This document shows, in pieces, positions 1 to 8,811 of a DNA stretch of 64,000 nt. This stretch comes from Coprococcus phoceensis. GTDB lineage: Bacteria; Bacillota; Clostridia; Lachnospirales; Lachnospiraceae. The number at the start of each line of letters is the position of its first letter. The first letter of the stretch is position 1. Under the pieces are notes generated by a model, which made no database searches, had not been told where the DNA came from, and saw nothing but the letters and a program-made list of their open reading frames with translations. A program made the translations under genes and the position numbers. The DNA is taken from the NCBI RefSeq assembly GCF_900104635.1, contig NZ_FNWC01000007.1, positions 744,001 to 808,000 of the forward strand, written 5' to 3'.

Positions 1-1097
1 TTCCAATTAAATCTGTTCCTAAAACCTGAAGAGTCAGCCATAATTTTAAACCGCGCGCAGGGCGGGTGAGTTCCATTCCGATATCCCATGGATTGATGTG
101 TTCCGCATCGCCTTCGATGTCTTTTAAATATTCCGGATTTACATGAAAGCTTTTAAAAAGGTGTTTGATGTCTTTGACAAGAACCATTGCACAGCCGTAT
201 GTTTGAAACAGCCATTTGTGTGCGTCCCAGCTCATACTGTCAGCAAGTTCTGTGCCTTTCAATAAATGGCGGTATTTTGGACTTAATAAGACAGAAGCAC
301 CATAGGCGCCGTCAATATGGAACCATAGATTGTATTTGGAACAAATTTGGGAGATTTTTTCCAAAGGATCAATGCTTCCGGTGTTTGTTGTTCCGGCTGT
401 TCCAATGACGACAAAAGGGAGTAAACCGTTTTCGAGATCTTTTTGAATTTGGGATTCAAGAAGGTCTGTTTTTAATTGGAAATTGGAATTGGTATGGATT
501 TTGCGAATCCTTGTATTCGGAATTCCAATAATACGAAGACCTTTTGCAACAGAACTATGTGTTTGATCTGAGATATACGCAACCCCAAGATGCAGTGTCT
601 CCTCATTTAATTTATTGTCTCGTGCGGCAGTTAAAGCAGTAATATTTGCCATAGAACCTCCGCTGACAAACACACCACCCGGATTTTCGCAAAAACCGGC
701 TTGGTGACAAAGCCATTGGATTACTTCCTGCTCAATACAATTGACGGTTGGTGCCAATTTACTTCCGCCGGCGTGGATGTTATATGCAGAGGTCATAATA
801 TCTCCAAGCCAGGATACGGAAGAGGCAGGCCCCGGAACAAATCCGAAAAAGCGAGGGTGGTTAGCATCTCCTCGGTAACGGTAAACTTCTTTCACCATTT
901 CTGTAATCACATCATCTACAGGGCGTCCGTCTTTCGGGATTCCGATTTGCTTGATTTTTTCTGCCTGTCCTTCGTCGGTATGCCATGTTACTTTTTGGGA
1001 ATGTATATCGTGTTTTTCTAAACAAAAAGTATGTACAAATTTTTGAATTGCTTCTTCTAATTGCGTACTATTTAATACATTTTCGCTGTTAATCATA
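1..1097 (-). CDS. Aromatic L-amino acid decarboxylase, tryptophan-decarboxylase-like (3' end outside window)
   Basis: This is a PLP-dependent group II decarboxylase that would convert an aromatic amino acid, probably tryptophan, to its amine (tryptamine) in the cytoplasm. I translated the minus strand from the ATG at 1097 and it stays open for 365 codons to the window edge. The PLP lysine lies in SWDAHKWLF, the cofactor aspartate in FHIDGAYG, and other family motifs are [23 protein letters not shown] and [12 protein letters not shown]. Long stretches match what I remember of the [Ruminococcus] gnavus tryptophan decarboxylase, including [20 protein letters not shown]. An AGAAAGGA ribosome binding site precedes the start. 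The gene is divergent from a LysR regulator, which may control it. The C-terminus, about 110-120 residues, is missing only because the window ends. Phenylalanine or tyrosine preference cannot be excluded. Confidence 0.88.
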
Positions 1098-1154
1098 GGT
1101 ATCGTTCCTTTCTGTAATTTTATATAATCAAAAGCTTTACGCTTACGAGAGATT

Positions 1155-1183
1155 ATTGTATACTACTTTCATATATTTGTTAA
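1155..1183 (-). promoter_or_regulatory. Promoter of the decarboxylase gene
   Basis: On the minus strand a TTAACA -35 box (1178-1183) and a TACAAT -10 box (1155-1160) are separated by 17 bp, 58 bp upstream of the decarboxylase start. The 161-bp divergent gap to the LysR gene is very AT-rich and is where a LysR protein would be expected to bind. No clear LysR box was assigned. Confidence 0.55.
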
Positions 1184-1258
1184 ATTCATAAATTTCATTA
1201 TATATATAAAAAATATTTATTTATCTTTGAATAGATATGTAAAGAATTGAGGGATTGA

Positions 1259-2155
1259 ATGGAACTTAGAAATATCAATACATTTTTAAAAGTGGCAGCA
1301 ACACAAAATTTTTCAAAGGCAGCAGAACAATTGGGATACTCTCAATCTGCTGTGACGATTCAAATACGGCAATTGGAAAAAGAACTTGGGATATCACTGT
1401 TTGAAAGGATTGGAAAACGGGTGTATTTAACAGAAAGAGGTGCGGAATTTACTTCTTATGCGAATGAAATTATGCGAGTGACAAGTCGGGCTTCTTTGTT
1501 TGCCAAAGATAAAAAAGAAGTGAGCGGAACAATCCGGATTGGAGGGGTGGAATCTGTCTGCACAGCATTGCTTCCGGAACTATTGCTTTCTTTTCACAAA
1601 CAATATCCGAAAGTGAAAACGGTTATAAAATCAGGGACAACAGAAAAATTGATGGAGATGGCAAAAAGTAATGCGATTGATTTTGTATTTACCCTAGATC
1701 GAAAGATATGCAGTGCGGAATGGGTAAAAGCAGTGCAGAAAAAAGAAAGAATATCATTTGTGACTTTAACTGAAGAGGGAACATATGAGAAAGAACAGAT
1801 GACGATTCAAGAACTCGTAGAAAAACCATTTTTATTAACCGAACAGGGAGCTGCGTATCGATATGAGCTTGAGAGATTATTAGCCGATCGAGATTTAGAA
1901 ATTTTTCCGATTTTAGAAATTGGAAATACAGAAACGATTATCCATCTGTTAAAAAAAGGAATGGGGTATTCTTTTTTGCCGGAATTTACAGTCAGAGAAG
2001 AATTGAGGAAAAAGCGTTTATCAGAAATTCAGACAGATATTCCTACAGTTGAGATGTATAGTCAGTTGTTATACTGTCGAAATAAATGGGTAACACAGGA
2101 GATGGAAAGATTTATTGAACTGGTAAAACAATATGAAGGGCAGAAAACAAAATAG
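1259..2155 (+). CDS. LysR family transcriptional regulator
   Basis: This is a full-length LysR-type regulator (298 aa). The N-terminal winged helix-turn-helix is at about residues 1-60 (LRNINTFLKVAATQNFSKAA, then LGYSQSAVTIQIRQLEKELG), followed by a linker helix and a periplasmic-binding-protein-like effector domain from about residue 90 (IRIGGVESVCTALLPELL). The ATG has GAGGG just upstream. It reads away from the decarboxylase gene and stops 2 bp before the promoter of the osmoprotectant transporter genes. By LysR convention it may regulate the divergent decarboxylase, the downstream transporter, or both. The ligand is unknown. Confidence 0.92.
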   Translation: MELRNINTFLKVAATQNFSKAAEQLGYSQSAVTIQIRQLEKELGISLFERIGKRVYLTERGAEFTSYANEIMRVTSRASLFAKDKKEVSGTIRIGGVESVCTALLPELLLSFHKQYPKVKTVIKSGTTEKLMEMAKSNAIDFVFTLDRKICSAEWVKAVQKKERISFVTLTEEGTYEKEQMTIQELVEKPFLLTEQGAAYRYELERLLADRDLEIFPILEIGNTETIIHLLKKGMGYSFLPEFTVREELRKKRLSEIQTDIPTVEMYSQLLYCRNKWVTQEMERFIELVKQYEGQKTK

Positions 2156-2156
2156 A

Positions 2157-2185
2157 TTGACAATAAAACATTCGTTCTGTATCAT
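2157..2185 (+). promoter_or_regulatory. Promoter of the osmoprotectant ABC transporter genes
   Basis: A consensus TTGACA (2157-2162), a 17-bp spacer and TATCAT (2180-2185) lie directly after the LysR stop codon and 57 bp before the permease start. The transporter genes can therefore be transcribed independently of the LysR gene. Confidence 0.65.
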
Positions 2186-2241
2186 GTCTTTATAAAAGAA
2201 TGAGAGACAGGAATTAAGAAGTTAAGAGAAGGAGAAAAGAA

Positions 2242-2886
2242 TTGGAATTTTTAAAAGAGGTCTTTTCACTTTATGGAGAGCGAAAAGAATGGTTTATCCA
2301 GTTGATTTTAGAACATATTGGTTTGTCTATGACAGCTATTTGTTTAGCCGGAATTATTGGATTGCTTTTGGGAATATGGATTTCCGAGCATGAATGGGCA
2401 GCAGCTCCAATTTTAGGTATAGCCAATATATTTTATACAATTCCGGCTATTTCACTTTTAGGAATGCTGATACCATTATTTGGGATTGGAAATACTACGG
2501 CAGTGATTGCACTGACACTCTATGGAATTATGCCGATGGTAAGAAACACCTATGCAGGAATGAAAGGTGTGAGCAGCGAAATAATCAGCGCGGCAGAAGG
2601 AATGGGCAGCACAAAGCTTCAATTGATGATGAAAATTAAGCTTCCGCTCGCACTAGATGTGATTATTGCAGGGATTCGCAATATGGTTGTTATGACTATT
2701 TCAGTTGCAGCGATTGCATCGTTTATTGGAGCAGGCGGGCTTGGAGTTGCCATTTATCGCGGGATTACGATGTATGACACGGCGATGACTTTTGGAGGAA
2801 GCCTTGTGATTGCCGCAGTTGCTTTGCTAAGTGATTTACTACTTGGACAATTAGAAAAATATATTAAAAGAAGGAGAAAAATGTAA
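2242..2886 (+). CDS. Osmoprotectant-type ABC transporter permease (OpuCB/ProW-like)
   Basis: This is the inner-membrane permease of a betaine/choline/carnitine-type importer (214 aa). It has several hydrophobic segments (from about residue 22, ILEHIGLSMTAICLAGIIGLLLG) and the EAA loop that contacts the ATPase (AAEGMGSTKLQLMMKIKLP, about residues 119-137). The start is TTG at 2242, chosen because AGAAGGAG sits 7-12 nt upstream and no better ATG precedes the first membrane helix. It is followed 1 bp later by a binding lipoprotein and then the ATPase. Only one permease is present, whereas Bacillus OpuB/OpuC have two. The true substrate cannot be read from sequence. Confidence 0.88.
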   Translation: MEFLKEVFSLYGERKEWFIQLILEHIGLSMTAICLAGIIGLLLGIWISEHEWAAAPILGIANIFYTIPAISLLGMLIPLFGIGNTTAVIALTLYGIMPMVRNTYAGMKGVSSEIISAAEGMGSTKLQLMMKIKLPLALDVIIAGIRNMVVMTISVAAIASFIGAGGLGVAIYRGITMYDTAMTFGGSLVIAAVALLSDLLLGQLEKYIKRRRKM

Positions 2887-2887
2887 A

Positions 2888-3814
2888 ATGAGAATATTAA
2901 AAAAAGTGGCTGCATGTCTGTTAGTTGTAGTGATGACAGTTTCGGCAGCAGGATGTGGAAGTGAAAAAAAAGAAACAGGAAAGGGGATAACAGGAACGAT
3001 AAAAATTGCTACTAAACCGATGACAGAGCAGTATATTTTAGGGGAAATGTTAAAGCAATTGATTGAAAACAAAACGGATTATAAAGTTGAAGTGACAAAA
3101 GGAATTGGAGGAGGAACGAGTAATATTCATCCGGCAATGGAAAAAGGTGAGTTTGATCTGTATCCGGAATATACTTCAAGTGGCTGGGTAATGGTACTGG
3201 GAAATCAGGCAGGCGAGGTGTCAGATGACGAAATACTTGAAAAATTACAGAAAGAATATCAGGAAAAGTTTCAAATGACATGGCTTGGACTTTACGGATT
3301 TAATAACACATATGCTCTTGCAGTTAGCAAAAAGGTTGCAGATAAATATCAGTTAAAGAACTGTTCTGATCTTGCGAAAGTTTCAAAAGATCTGGTGTTT
3401 GGAGGAAATCCGGACTATATTGAAAGAGAAGATGGTTTTCCGGGTGTGTGCAAAGCATATGGATTGGAATTTAAAAATGTAAAAGATATTGATATCGGAT
3501 TGAAATATAAAGCAATGGAAAATGATGACATTCAGGTGACGAATGGATTTACGACAGATGCTCAGATTTCTAAAGATAATATAGTGGTGCTTGAAGATGA
3601 CAAAGGATATCAAGTGAACTATTTTTGTTCTACAGTTGTAAGAGAAGAGACATTAGAAAAATATCCTGATTTAGAGAAAACGCTTATGTTGATGAACGGA
3701 ATTTTATCTGATCAGGAGATGGCAGAATTGAATTATCAGGTGGAAATAGATGGAAAAGATGAAGCGGTTGTTGCAAAAGATTTCCTTATCAAAAAAGGAC
3801 TGATCGAGGAGTAG
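2888..3814 (+). CDS. Osmoprotectant-type substrate-binding lipoprotein (OpuCC/OpuAC family)
   Basis: This is an extracellular substrate-binding protein (308 aa) anchored by lipid. The N-terminus has lysines, a hydrophobic stretch (ACLLVVVMTVSA) and a lipobox ending AAGC near residue 23. The mature part has family motifs such as IKIATKPMTEQYILGEML, DLYPEYTSSGWVM and NPDYIEREDGFPG, typical of glycine betaine/carnitine/choline-binding proteins. It lies between its permease and ATPase with gaps of 1 and 4 bp, so the three are almost certainly one transcript. Confidence 0.9.
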   Translation: MRILKKVAACLLVVVMTVSAAGCGSEKKETGKGITGTIKIATKPMTEQYILGEMLKQLIENKTDYKVEVTKGIGGGTSNIHPAMEKGEFDLYPEYTSSGWVMVLGNQAGEVSDDEILEKLQKEYQEKFQMTWLGLYGFNNTYALAVSKKVADKYQLKNCSDLAKVSKDLVFGGNPDYIEREDGFPGVCKAYGLEFKNVKDIDIGLKYKAMENDDIQVTNGFTTDAQISKDNIVVLEDDKGYQVNYFCSTVVREETLEKYPDLEKTLMLMNGILSDQEMAELNYQVEIDGKDEAVVAKDFLIKKGLIEE

Positions 3815-3818
3815 AACT

Positions 3819-4550
3819 ATGGAAATGATAAGACTGGAACATGTAACAAAAAGCTTTGGAGAGCATACGGTATTAGATGATTTTTCTATTTCTATTCCGG
3901 AAGGTGAGTTTTTAACGGTAATCGGACGTTCTGGCTGCGGAAAGACTACGATGTTAAAAATGATCAATGGTTTGAATTGTCCGGAAAAAGGGAAAGTTTA
4001 TATTGGTGGAAAAGATATTGGCGAAGAGAACATCATTGAGCTTCGGAGAAAGATTGGCTATGTGATTCAAAATAAGGGGCTGTTCCCTCATATGACAGTG
4101 GAAAAGAATATAACGTATGTTCCGGTAATTAGTGGAAAGAAAGATAAAAAGACAAATCATGAATTGGCGTGCAGATTGATTGAGACAGTAGGGCTGGATC
4201 AATCGATGCTCTCAAGATACCCTTCTGAACTGTCGGGAGGACAGCAGCAAAGAGTTGGGATTGCACGTGCTCTTGCAGCAAATGCAAGAATTATGCTGAT
4301 GGACGAGCCTTTTGGAGCTTTGGACGAAATTACCAAACAGGCAATGCAGGACGAAATTTTAAAACTTCATCGTAAACTTGGTATTACGATTGTTTTTATT
4401 ACGCATGATATCAGAGAAGCGATGAAACTTGGTGACAGGGTGCTTGTGATGGATCAAGGGAAAATCGTTCAGCTTGATACACCGGAGAAGATAAAGAAAG
4501 AACCGGCGAATGAGTTTGTTTATCAGTTAGTGGGACAGAATTTGTTGTAA
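3819..4550 (+). CDS. Osmoprotectant-type ABC transporter ATP-binding protein (OpuCA/ProV-like)
   Basis: This is the cytoplasmic ATPase of the importer (243 aa). Walker A is GRSGCGKTT (about residues 37-45), the signature is LSGGQQQR, Walker B is IMLMDEP with the D-loop FGALDE, and the H-loop is VFITHDIREA. It is shorter than full OpuCA/ProV proteins (about 380-400 aa) because it ends after the nucleotide-binding domain. The C-terminal CBS pair that senses ionic strength in OpuA-type transporters is absent, so osmotic gating, if any, must come from elsewhere. Confidence 0.9.
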   Translation: MEMIRLEHVTKSFGEHTVLDDFSISIPEGEFLTVIGRSGCGKTTMLKMINGLNCPEKGKVYIGGKDIGEENIIELRRKIGYVIQNKGLFPHMTVEKNITYVPVISGKKDKKTNHELACRLIETVGLDQSMLSRYPSELSGGQQQRVGIARALAANARIMLMDEPFGALDEITKQAMQDEILKLHRKLGITIVFITHDIREAMKLGDRVLVMDQGKIVQLDTPEKIKKEPANEFVYQLVGQNLL

Positions 4551-4680
4551 AAAATTAGAAGGTCTATGTGGTGAAAGTTTGAAAAAGAAAGAGACAGATT
4601 CAGATATACTTGAGTGGTGTGTTTTGAATTTGTCTTTTTTGATTCTGTAAAAGCATTATAATAGAGTTGCAAATTTAAAA

Positions 4681-4735
4681 AGCAATGAAAAAAGATTGCT
4701 ATTTAAAAAAGCAATTAAAATCAGTTGCTTTTGTA
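4681..4735. repeat. Two tandem small stem-loops upstream of satD
   Basis: Within the 228-bp gap after the transporter there are two adjacent inverted repeats. One has AGCAAT/ATTGCT arms (from about 4681) and the other AAAAGCAA/TTGCTTTT arms (about 4708-4732). The second ends in a short T-run, so the pair may terminate the transporter transcript. It also overlaps the -35 box of the next promoter. Confidence 0.4.
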
Positions 4736-4753
4736 CTGTAAATGCGATATGAT
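4725..4753 (+). promoter_or_regulatory. Promoter of satD
   Basis: TTGCTT (4725-4730), a 17-bp spacer and TATGAT (4748-4753) lie 25 bp before the chosen satD start. That would give a very short 5' leader. Confidence 0.5.
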
Positions 4754-4778
4754 TTACGTAGAAAAGGGGGTGATTTGT

Positions 4779-5618
4779 ATGAGATATGCTGCTGTTATGT
4801 TTGATGTGATAGAATCACGAAAATATAGTGAGCGATATGAAGTGCAACAGATGTTAATGAATTGTATCGATTATCTAAATGGTATATATCGCGATAGCAT
4901 AAAAAAAGAAGTGGTATCTAGTGCGGGAGATGAATTCCAAGGATTATTTTTAGATCTGCAATCGGCATTTGTATATATTCGAAAACTACAGATTTTGATT
5001 TATCCAATTAAAATAAGATGTGGAATAGGGTATGGAGAAATAAAGTATGATGTGGAAGAATGGACATCGGCTGCATTTGATGGAGAAGCATATTATCTGG
5101 CAAGGGCTGCAATTGTTTCAATTGGCAAACAAAAAAATAATGCGATATGTTTTCATACAAAATCTTTATATGACAAATATTTAAATGTTTTGTGTTCCTC
5201 AGATATGCAGGTGAAAACAAGTCAATCACAGACTGCGCAGCTCATAGAACTTGTTGCAGATATTATGTTACCGCTTGTCTATCGGGAAGAAGATAAAAAA
5301 TTTTATGAATTCATATTGGAAAGCAGGCAGATTTTGATAGAACAAGGGCAGAAAAATAAGGGGAAAGACAAATATAGAGAAAATATGATCTTAAACGTAG
5401 AGTATGCTTTTGCTTTTGAAAACAGGGAGCACTATATGAAGAAAGAAGTAACGTTTTGTATGGATGAATTCTGGGCATTTGGAATGGCGACAGAGATTGC
5501 CCGAATTATGAATACAACACGTCAAAATATCGATAGATATATTTCTTCGGGAAAGATAAAAGAAAGTAGAACAATGGATAAAGCGATATTTGAATTGCTT
5601 GGGGAGGATATATGGTAA
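4779..5618 (+). CDS. satD: SatD family protein
   Basis: This 279-aa cytoplasmic protein belongs to the SatD family, named from a Streptococcus mutans acid-tolerance/secretion locus. Its biochemical role is not established. The N-terminal motif MRYAAVMFDVIESRKYSERY and SSAGDEFQGLF are family-like, and the C-terminus looks like a helix-turn-helix (MATEIARIMNTTRQNIDRYI). I start it at the ATG at 4779, preceded by AAAAGGGGG. An upstream in-frame start at 4725 would lie inside the promoter. It overlaps the next gene by 7 bp, and SatD genes are commonly paired with DUF3307 membrane proteins, as here. Confidence 0.75.
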   Translation: MRYAAVMFDVIESRKYSERYEVQQMLMNCIDYLNGIYRDSIKKEVVSSAGDEFQGLFLDLQSAFVYIRKLQILIYPIKIRCGIGYGEIKYDVEEWTSAAFDGEAYYLARAAIVSIGKQKNNAICFHTKSLYDKYLNVLCSSDMQVKTSQSQTAQLIELVADIMLPLVYREEDKKFYEFILESRQILIEQGQKNKGKDKYRENMILNVEYAFAFENREHYMKKEVTFCMDEFWAFGMATEIARIMNTTRQNIDRYISSGKIKESRTMDKAIFELLGEDIW

Positions 5619-6340
5619 ATTATTTACTCTTGATAGTTTTGCATTTGTTAGGTGATTTTTATTTGCAGACAACTAAGGTTGCACGGTGCAAAAATGCGAA
5701 AAAGAGCTCGGCTTGCGGGAAATGTAAGAAATGTGGAAAACACTCATGGGTAAACTGGAAGTATCTGATGCTGCATTCGTTGTTATACATAGCACCTTTT
5801 GTTGTTTTATACTTTATTATGGGGGCTGTATATGCAACTGCTATGATTACTGTATTATGGGTAACACATATATTGATTGATACCGGAACTTGTTATTTTA
5901 ATCGAAAGAATAAGCAAACGTTAGTGTTTTTGGCTGATCAGGCATTACATATCGGAATGATATGTCTGCTTCTTCGATTTGTAACATTCAGTTATTATAT
6001 TGACGATTATTATGTGGCCTTAAAAGTAGTGTTTGTAGGTCTTATGCTGCTGATGCCTTGTTCGATTTTAATTAATAAATTGCTGCAAGATATATATCTA
6101 GAGAGTGAGGAGATGGGGATATTTGATATTGGATCTATGATTGGAATTATGGAAAGAATTCTGACTGTAATTTTCGCGTATTTTGACAATTTTCCGGCAG
6201 TAGCAATTATTATTACAATAAAAACTTGGGCTAGAACAAATGATCTTAAAGAGTCAGAGTTCAGAAATAAATACTTATTGGGAACTTTAACAAGTATGGT
6301 TTTAGCTCTAGTGATTTTTATCATTTATAAATTATTGTAG
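5612..6340 (+). CDS. DUF3307 family membrane protein
   Basis: This is an integral membrane protein (242 aa) with about six to seven hydrophobic segments. The DUF3307 signature is at its N-terminus (VLHLLGDFYLQT) with WVTHILIDTGTC further on. A short cysteine cluster, CGKCKKCGKH, near residues 35-45 could bind a metal. It overlaps satD by 7 bp, so the two are translationally coupled and probably work together. The function is unknown. Confidence 0.75.
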   Translation: MVNYLLLIVLHLLGDFYLQTTKVARCKNAKKSSACGKCKKCGKHSWVNWKYLMLHSLLYIAPFVVLYFIMGAVYATAMITVLWVTHILIDTGTCYFNRKNKQTLVFLADQALHIGMICLLLRFVTFSYYIDDYYVALKVVFVGLMLLMPCSILINKLLQDIYLESEEMGIFDIGSMIGIMERILTVIFAYFDNFPAVAIIITIKTWARTNDLKESEFRNKYLLGTLTSMVLALVIFIIYKLL

Positions 6341-6359
6341 AAAAGAGAGGATTGAAATT

Positions 6360-6701
6360 ATGAATATTCAAATATTTGGAACTAATAAATGCTTTGATAC
6401 AAAAAAAGCGATGCGCTATTTTAAGGAACGGAATATTAAGTATCAATTTGTTGATATGAAAGAAAAGGGACTTAGTAAGGGAGAATATAATAGTATCAAA
6501 CAGGCAGTAGGCGGATTGGAAAAAATGCTGAATCCTAAATGTAAGGACAAAGATGCACTGGCAATGATTCAGTACATTGCAGATGAAGATAAAGATGAGA
6601 AGGTGTTAGAGAATCAGAAAGTTTTATTGACGCCAATTGTAAGGAATGGGAAACAGGCAACAGTTGGATATCAGCCGGAAGTTTGGAAAGAGTGGAAATA
6701 G
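6360..6701 (+). CDS. ArsC/Spx family (thioredoxin-fold) protein
   Basis: This small cytoplasmic protein (113 aa) has the arsenate reductase/Spx fold. It opens with IQIFGTNKCFDTKKAMRYFKERNI, with the single N-terminal cysteine of the family (CFDT, residue 11), and ends with LLTPIVRNGKQATVGYQPEVW, the family's cis-proline region. It has one cysteine where Spx has CxxC. It could be a YffB/ArsC-like reductase of unknown substrate rather than a true arsenate reductase, since no ars genes are nearby. Confidence 0.75.
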   Translation: MNIQIFGTNKCFDTKKAMRYFKERNIKYQFVDMKEKGLSKGEYNSIKQAVGGLEKMLNPKCKDKDALAMIQYIADEDKDEKVLENQKVLLTPIVRNGKQATVGYQPEVWKEWK

Positions 6702-6702
6702 A

Positions 6703-7104
6703 TTGGAAAAAGTTGAAGAAAGACGAAAGGAACTGAAAACCATCGAAAAACTATCTATGACAGAGATTCATAAATTAGCTGATCTTGCTTTAAAGGTCAT
6801 TTCAGTGAAAGTAAAGCATTATGCCGGTTTGATGAATGTTCAGTATGGGCGAATTACAATTCGAAATCAGAAAACCAGATGGGGAAGTTGCAGCAGCAAA
6901 GGGAATCTGAATTTTAATTGTTTATTGATGTTGGCGCCGGATGAAGTGGTAGATTATGTGGTGATACATGAATTGTGTCATTTGATAGAAATGAATCATT
7001 CCAAAGCATTTTGGAAACAGGTGGAGCAGATGATGCCGGATTATAAGAAGCATAGGAAATGGCTTAAGGATCATGGGAATGAAATAATGGAACGGATGAG
7101 TTGA
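6703..7104 (+). CDS. YgjP-like (DUF45) zinc metallopeptidase
   Basis: This is a predicted zinc-dependent peptidase of the YgjP/DUF45 family (133 aa from the chosen start). The zinc motif HELCH is in VVIHELCHLIEMNHSKAFW, and the upstream KTRWGSCSSKGNLNFN box is also typical. The start is uncertain. An ATG at 6646 would overlap the previous gene by 56 bp, so I prefer TTG at 6703, 1 bp after the previous stop. The family is usually about 160-230 aa, so this is a compact member. It is the last recognisable host gene before the mobile region. Confidence 0.75.
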   Translation: MEKVEERRKELKTIEKLSMTEIHKLADLALKVISVKVKHYAGLMNVQYGRITIRNQKTRWGSCSSKGNLNFNCLLMLAPDEVVDYVVIHELCHLIEMNHSKAFWKQVEQMMPDYKKHRKWLKDHGNEIMERMS

Positions 7105-7574
7105 AAAGGTACTATTAGCGCTTGAGATTAAATTATAGGCACCATGGGTTATTTATTGAAAGAAAATTATCAAATCATCGTTACTGGAGTAGGGGCTATT
7201 GTAGTCCATCAGGCACAGGCTAATAGCATGGCAGAAGAGAAGGTAAATGAGGTATATCGGTTTGAAAATTGGATATGAGATAAAGTGGAAAAAGAAGATT
7301 TTAGAAATTAGAAAAAGACAAGATTATATTTTGTAATATTGAGAAATTCAAAAGTTAAATATGACTTTGCTTTGGGTTAATGTTTATAGAGATGACTGGT
7401 AAGAGATAAAAAATGCTTGAGTTATATCAGACGTAATGATTGATAGTTTGATGAGAAGGGAGAGGAAAAGGGTGATATACAGAATTGGTTCATTTAACAT
7501 GTATAAGTTTCAGGCATAGCTTAATGCATATATGGATCAGGGAACTTTTCTCTGATTCCAGGTAACTACCAATC
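7105..7574. other. Gene-poor AT-rich stretch at the left edge of the mobile region
   Basis: About 470 bp with no gene I can support. A 44-codon open frame at 7144-7278 has no recognisable similarity and no convincing ribosome binding site. The left boundary of the integrated element probably lies somewhere here, because the gene to the left is ordinary chromosome and mobile-element remnants begin at about 7575. No clear attachment-site repeat was found. Confidence 0.4.
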
Positions 7575-7621
7575 ATATCAGTTCATTATAAAAACCTTAG
7601 ATTTTTATAATGAACTGATAT
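7575..7621. repeat. Perfect 20-bp inverted repeat at the IS3-family element end
   Basis: The arms at 7575-7594 and 7602-7621 are exact reverse complements (20 bp) around a 7-nt loop. The right arm contains the left terminal sequence of the IS3-family element, so the left arm is an inverted copy of an IS end. It could act as a terminator of incoming transcription or be a relic of a second, head-to-head copy. Confidence 0.75.
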
Positions 7622-7652
7622 ATGTAACTGGGTAGGGGAGAAAATCCCCCCC

Positions 7653-8513
7653 TTAGGCTGCATGATCATCCAGTAACAGAATCGGATAATAGCAGGATGC
7701 CGGTGTTTGATTATTGAGTGCAGAATGACAACGTTCAAAGTTGTAAGTGTGCACATATTTACCGATTGCCTTCCGTGCTTCTCTGATATTGTTATATTGG
7801 GTCAGATATGCTTCCTCGTACTTGAAGCTTCGGAACCATCGTTCAATCATGATATTGTCAGCCCACCGGCTTTTACCATCCATGCTTTGACGGATCTGGT
7901 TCTCTTTGAGGAAATTCATGTACTCATTGCTTGTAAACTGACAGCCCTGATCTGAATTCAGGATAACAGGTTTTGCCACTATAAATGCCTTTTTTAACGC
8001 AGTTATGACCATTCTGGTATCCAGAGTATCATCGACTTCCCAGCCAACGATACAGCGGCTGTACCAGTCAATCACAGCAGTCAGATACAGGAATCCACGC
8101 TTAATGGGGATGTATGTAATGTCGATTGACCATGCCTGATTTGGACGGTCGATAACGGCGTTACGTAGCAGATACGGGCAGACTTTAGCCTGTTGCATAC
8201 GTTTAGAAAGGTTCATTTTTGGATAAATTGGATCAATCCCCATTTCATTCATATAACGGCGCGTTTTCCGGCGACCAACCTGATGCCCACGCTTCTTCAG
8301 TTGAGCAGACAGTTGTCGTGCTCCCCAGGCCGGGTTATCCGTGTGTAATCGATCTATGATCGATTTGCAATCCAACTCCTCCTGAGATATGGGCATGCCC
8401 TTGTAATAAACACTGGTACGATTGATATCAAGAAGTGCAGCTCCTGTTTTAACTGGAAGTTCTTTAGTCTTCAAAAGGTTTTGGACTAAATTTACTCTCG
8501 TAGTCAGGTCCAA
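7653..8513 (-). CDS. IS3-family transposase OrfB (DDE integrase domain)
   Basis: This is the catalytic half of the transposase (286 aa as an open frame from a TTG). It has an HTH_21-like N-terminus, then the rve core with DITYIPI, LNSDQGCQFTS and the catalytic glutamate in IERWFRSFKYEEAY. The reading frame is open upstream through a run of nine A residues on the coding strand (8527-8535). It is most likely made as an OrfAB fusion by -1 frameshifting there rather than from its own start. Confidence 0.9.
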   Translation of the reverse strand: MDLTTRVNLVQNLLKTKELPVKTGAALLDINRTSVYYKGMPISQEELDCKSIIDRLHTDNPAWGARQLSAQLKKRGHQVGRRKTRRYMNEMGIDPIYPKMNLSKRMQQAKVCPYLLRNAVIDRPNQAWSIDITYIPIKRGFLYLTAVIDWYSRCIVGWEVDDTLDTRMVITALKKAFIVAKPVILNSDQGCQFTSNEYMNFLKENQIRQSMDGKSRWADNIMIERWFRSFKYEEAYLTQYNNIREARKAIGKYVHTYNFERCHSALNNQTPASCYYPILLLDDHAA

Positions 8514-8811
8514 GTGTTTCTTCAGATTTTTTTTTCAACCAATCCACCTGCATGGTGAGCTGGCCAACTTTTTTCGCATATTCAGCTTTTTCCTTGCGTT
8601 CTAAAGCGAGTTTTTCTTTCAGATTATCCTCTCGTGTGTCATCAAAAACCACGGATGCTTTATCGAGGAACTCCTTCTTCCAGTTGCGGAGAAGATTCGG
8701 CTGAATATTGTTTTCGGTTGCGATTGTATTTAAGTCTTTTTCTCCTTTGAGCAGTTCAATCACTAATTCTGATTTGAATTTGGCAGAGAAATTTCTTCTT
8801 GTTCGAGACAT
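8464..8811 (-). CDS. IS3-family transposase OrfA (helix-turn-helix)
   Basis: This DNA-binding half (115 aa) has a helix-turn-helix (ELLKGEKDLNTIATENNIQPNLLRNW) followed by a leucine-zipper-like helix (KLALERKEKAEYAKKVGQL). It overlaps OrfB by 50 bp. Just before the overlap, DWLKKKSEE is encoded over an A9 run, the classic slippery site used by this family for -1 frameshifting. The ATG at 8811 follows a purine-rich GAAGGA. Confidence 0.9.
   Translation of the reverse strand: MSRTRRNFSAKFKSELVIELLKGEKDLNTIATENNIQPNLLRNWKKEFLDKASVVFDDTREDNLKEKLALERKEKAEYAKKVGQLTMQVDWLKKKSEETLGPDYESKFSPKPFED

Noticed and set aside
7144..7278. A 44-codon open frame left of the IS3-family element
   Set aside because: There is no similarity I recognise and no convincing ribosome binding site. 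It is described as part of a gene-poor stretch instead.
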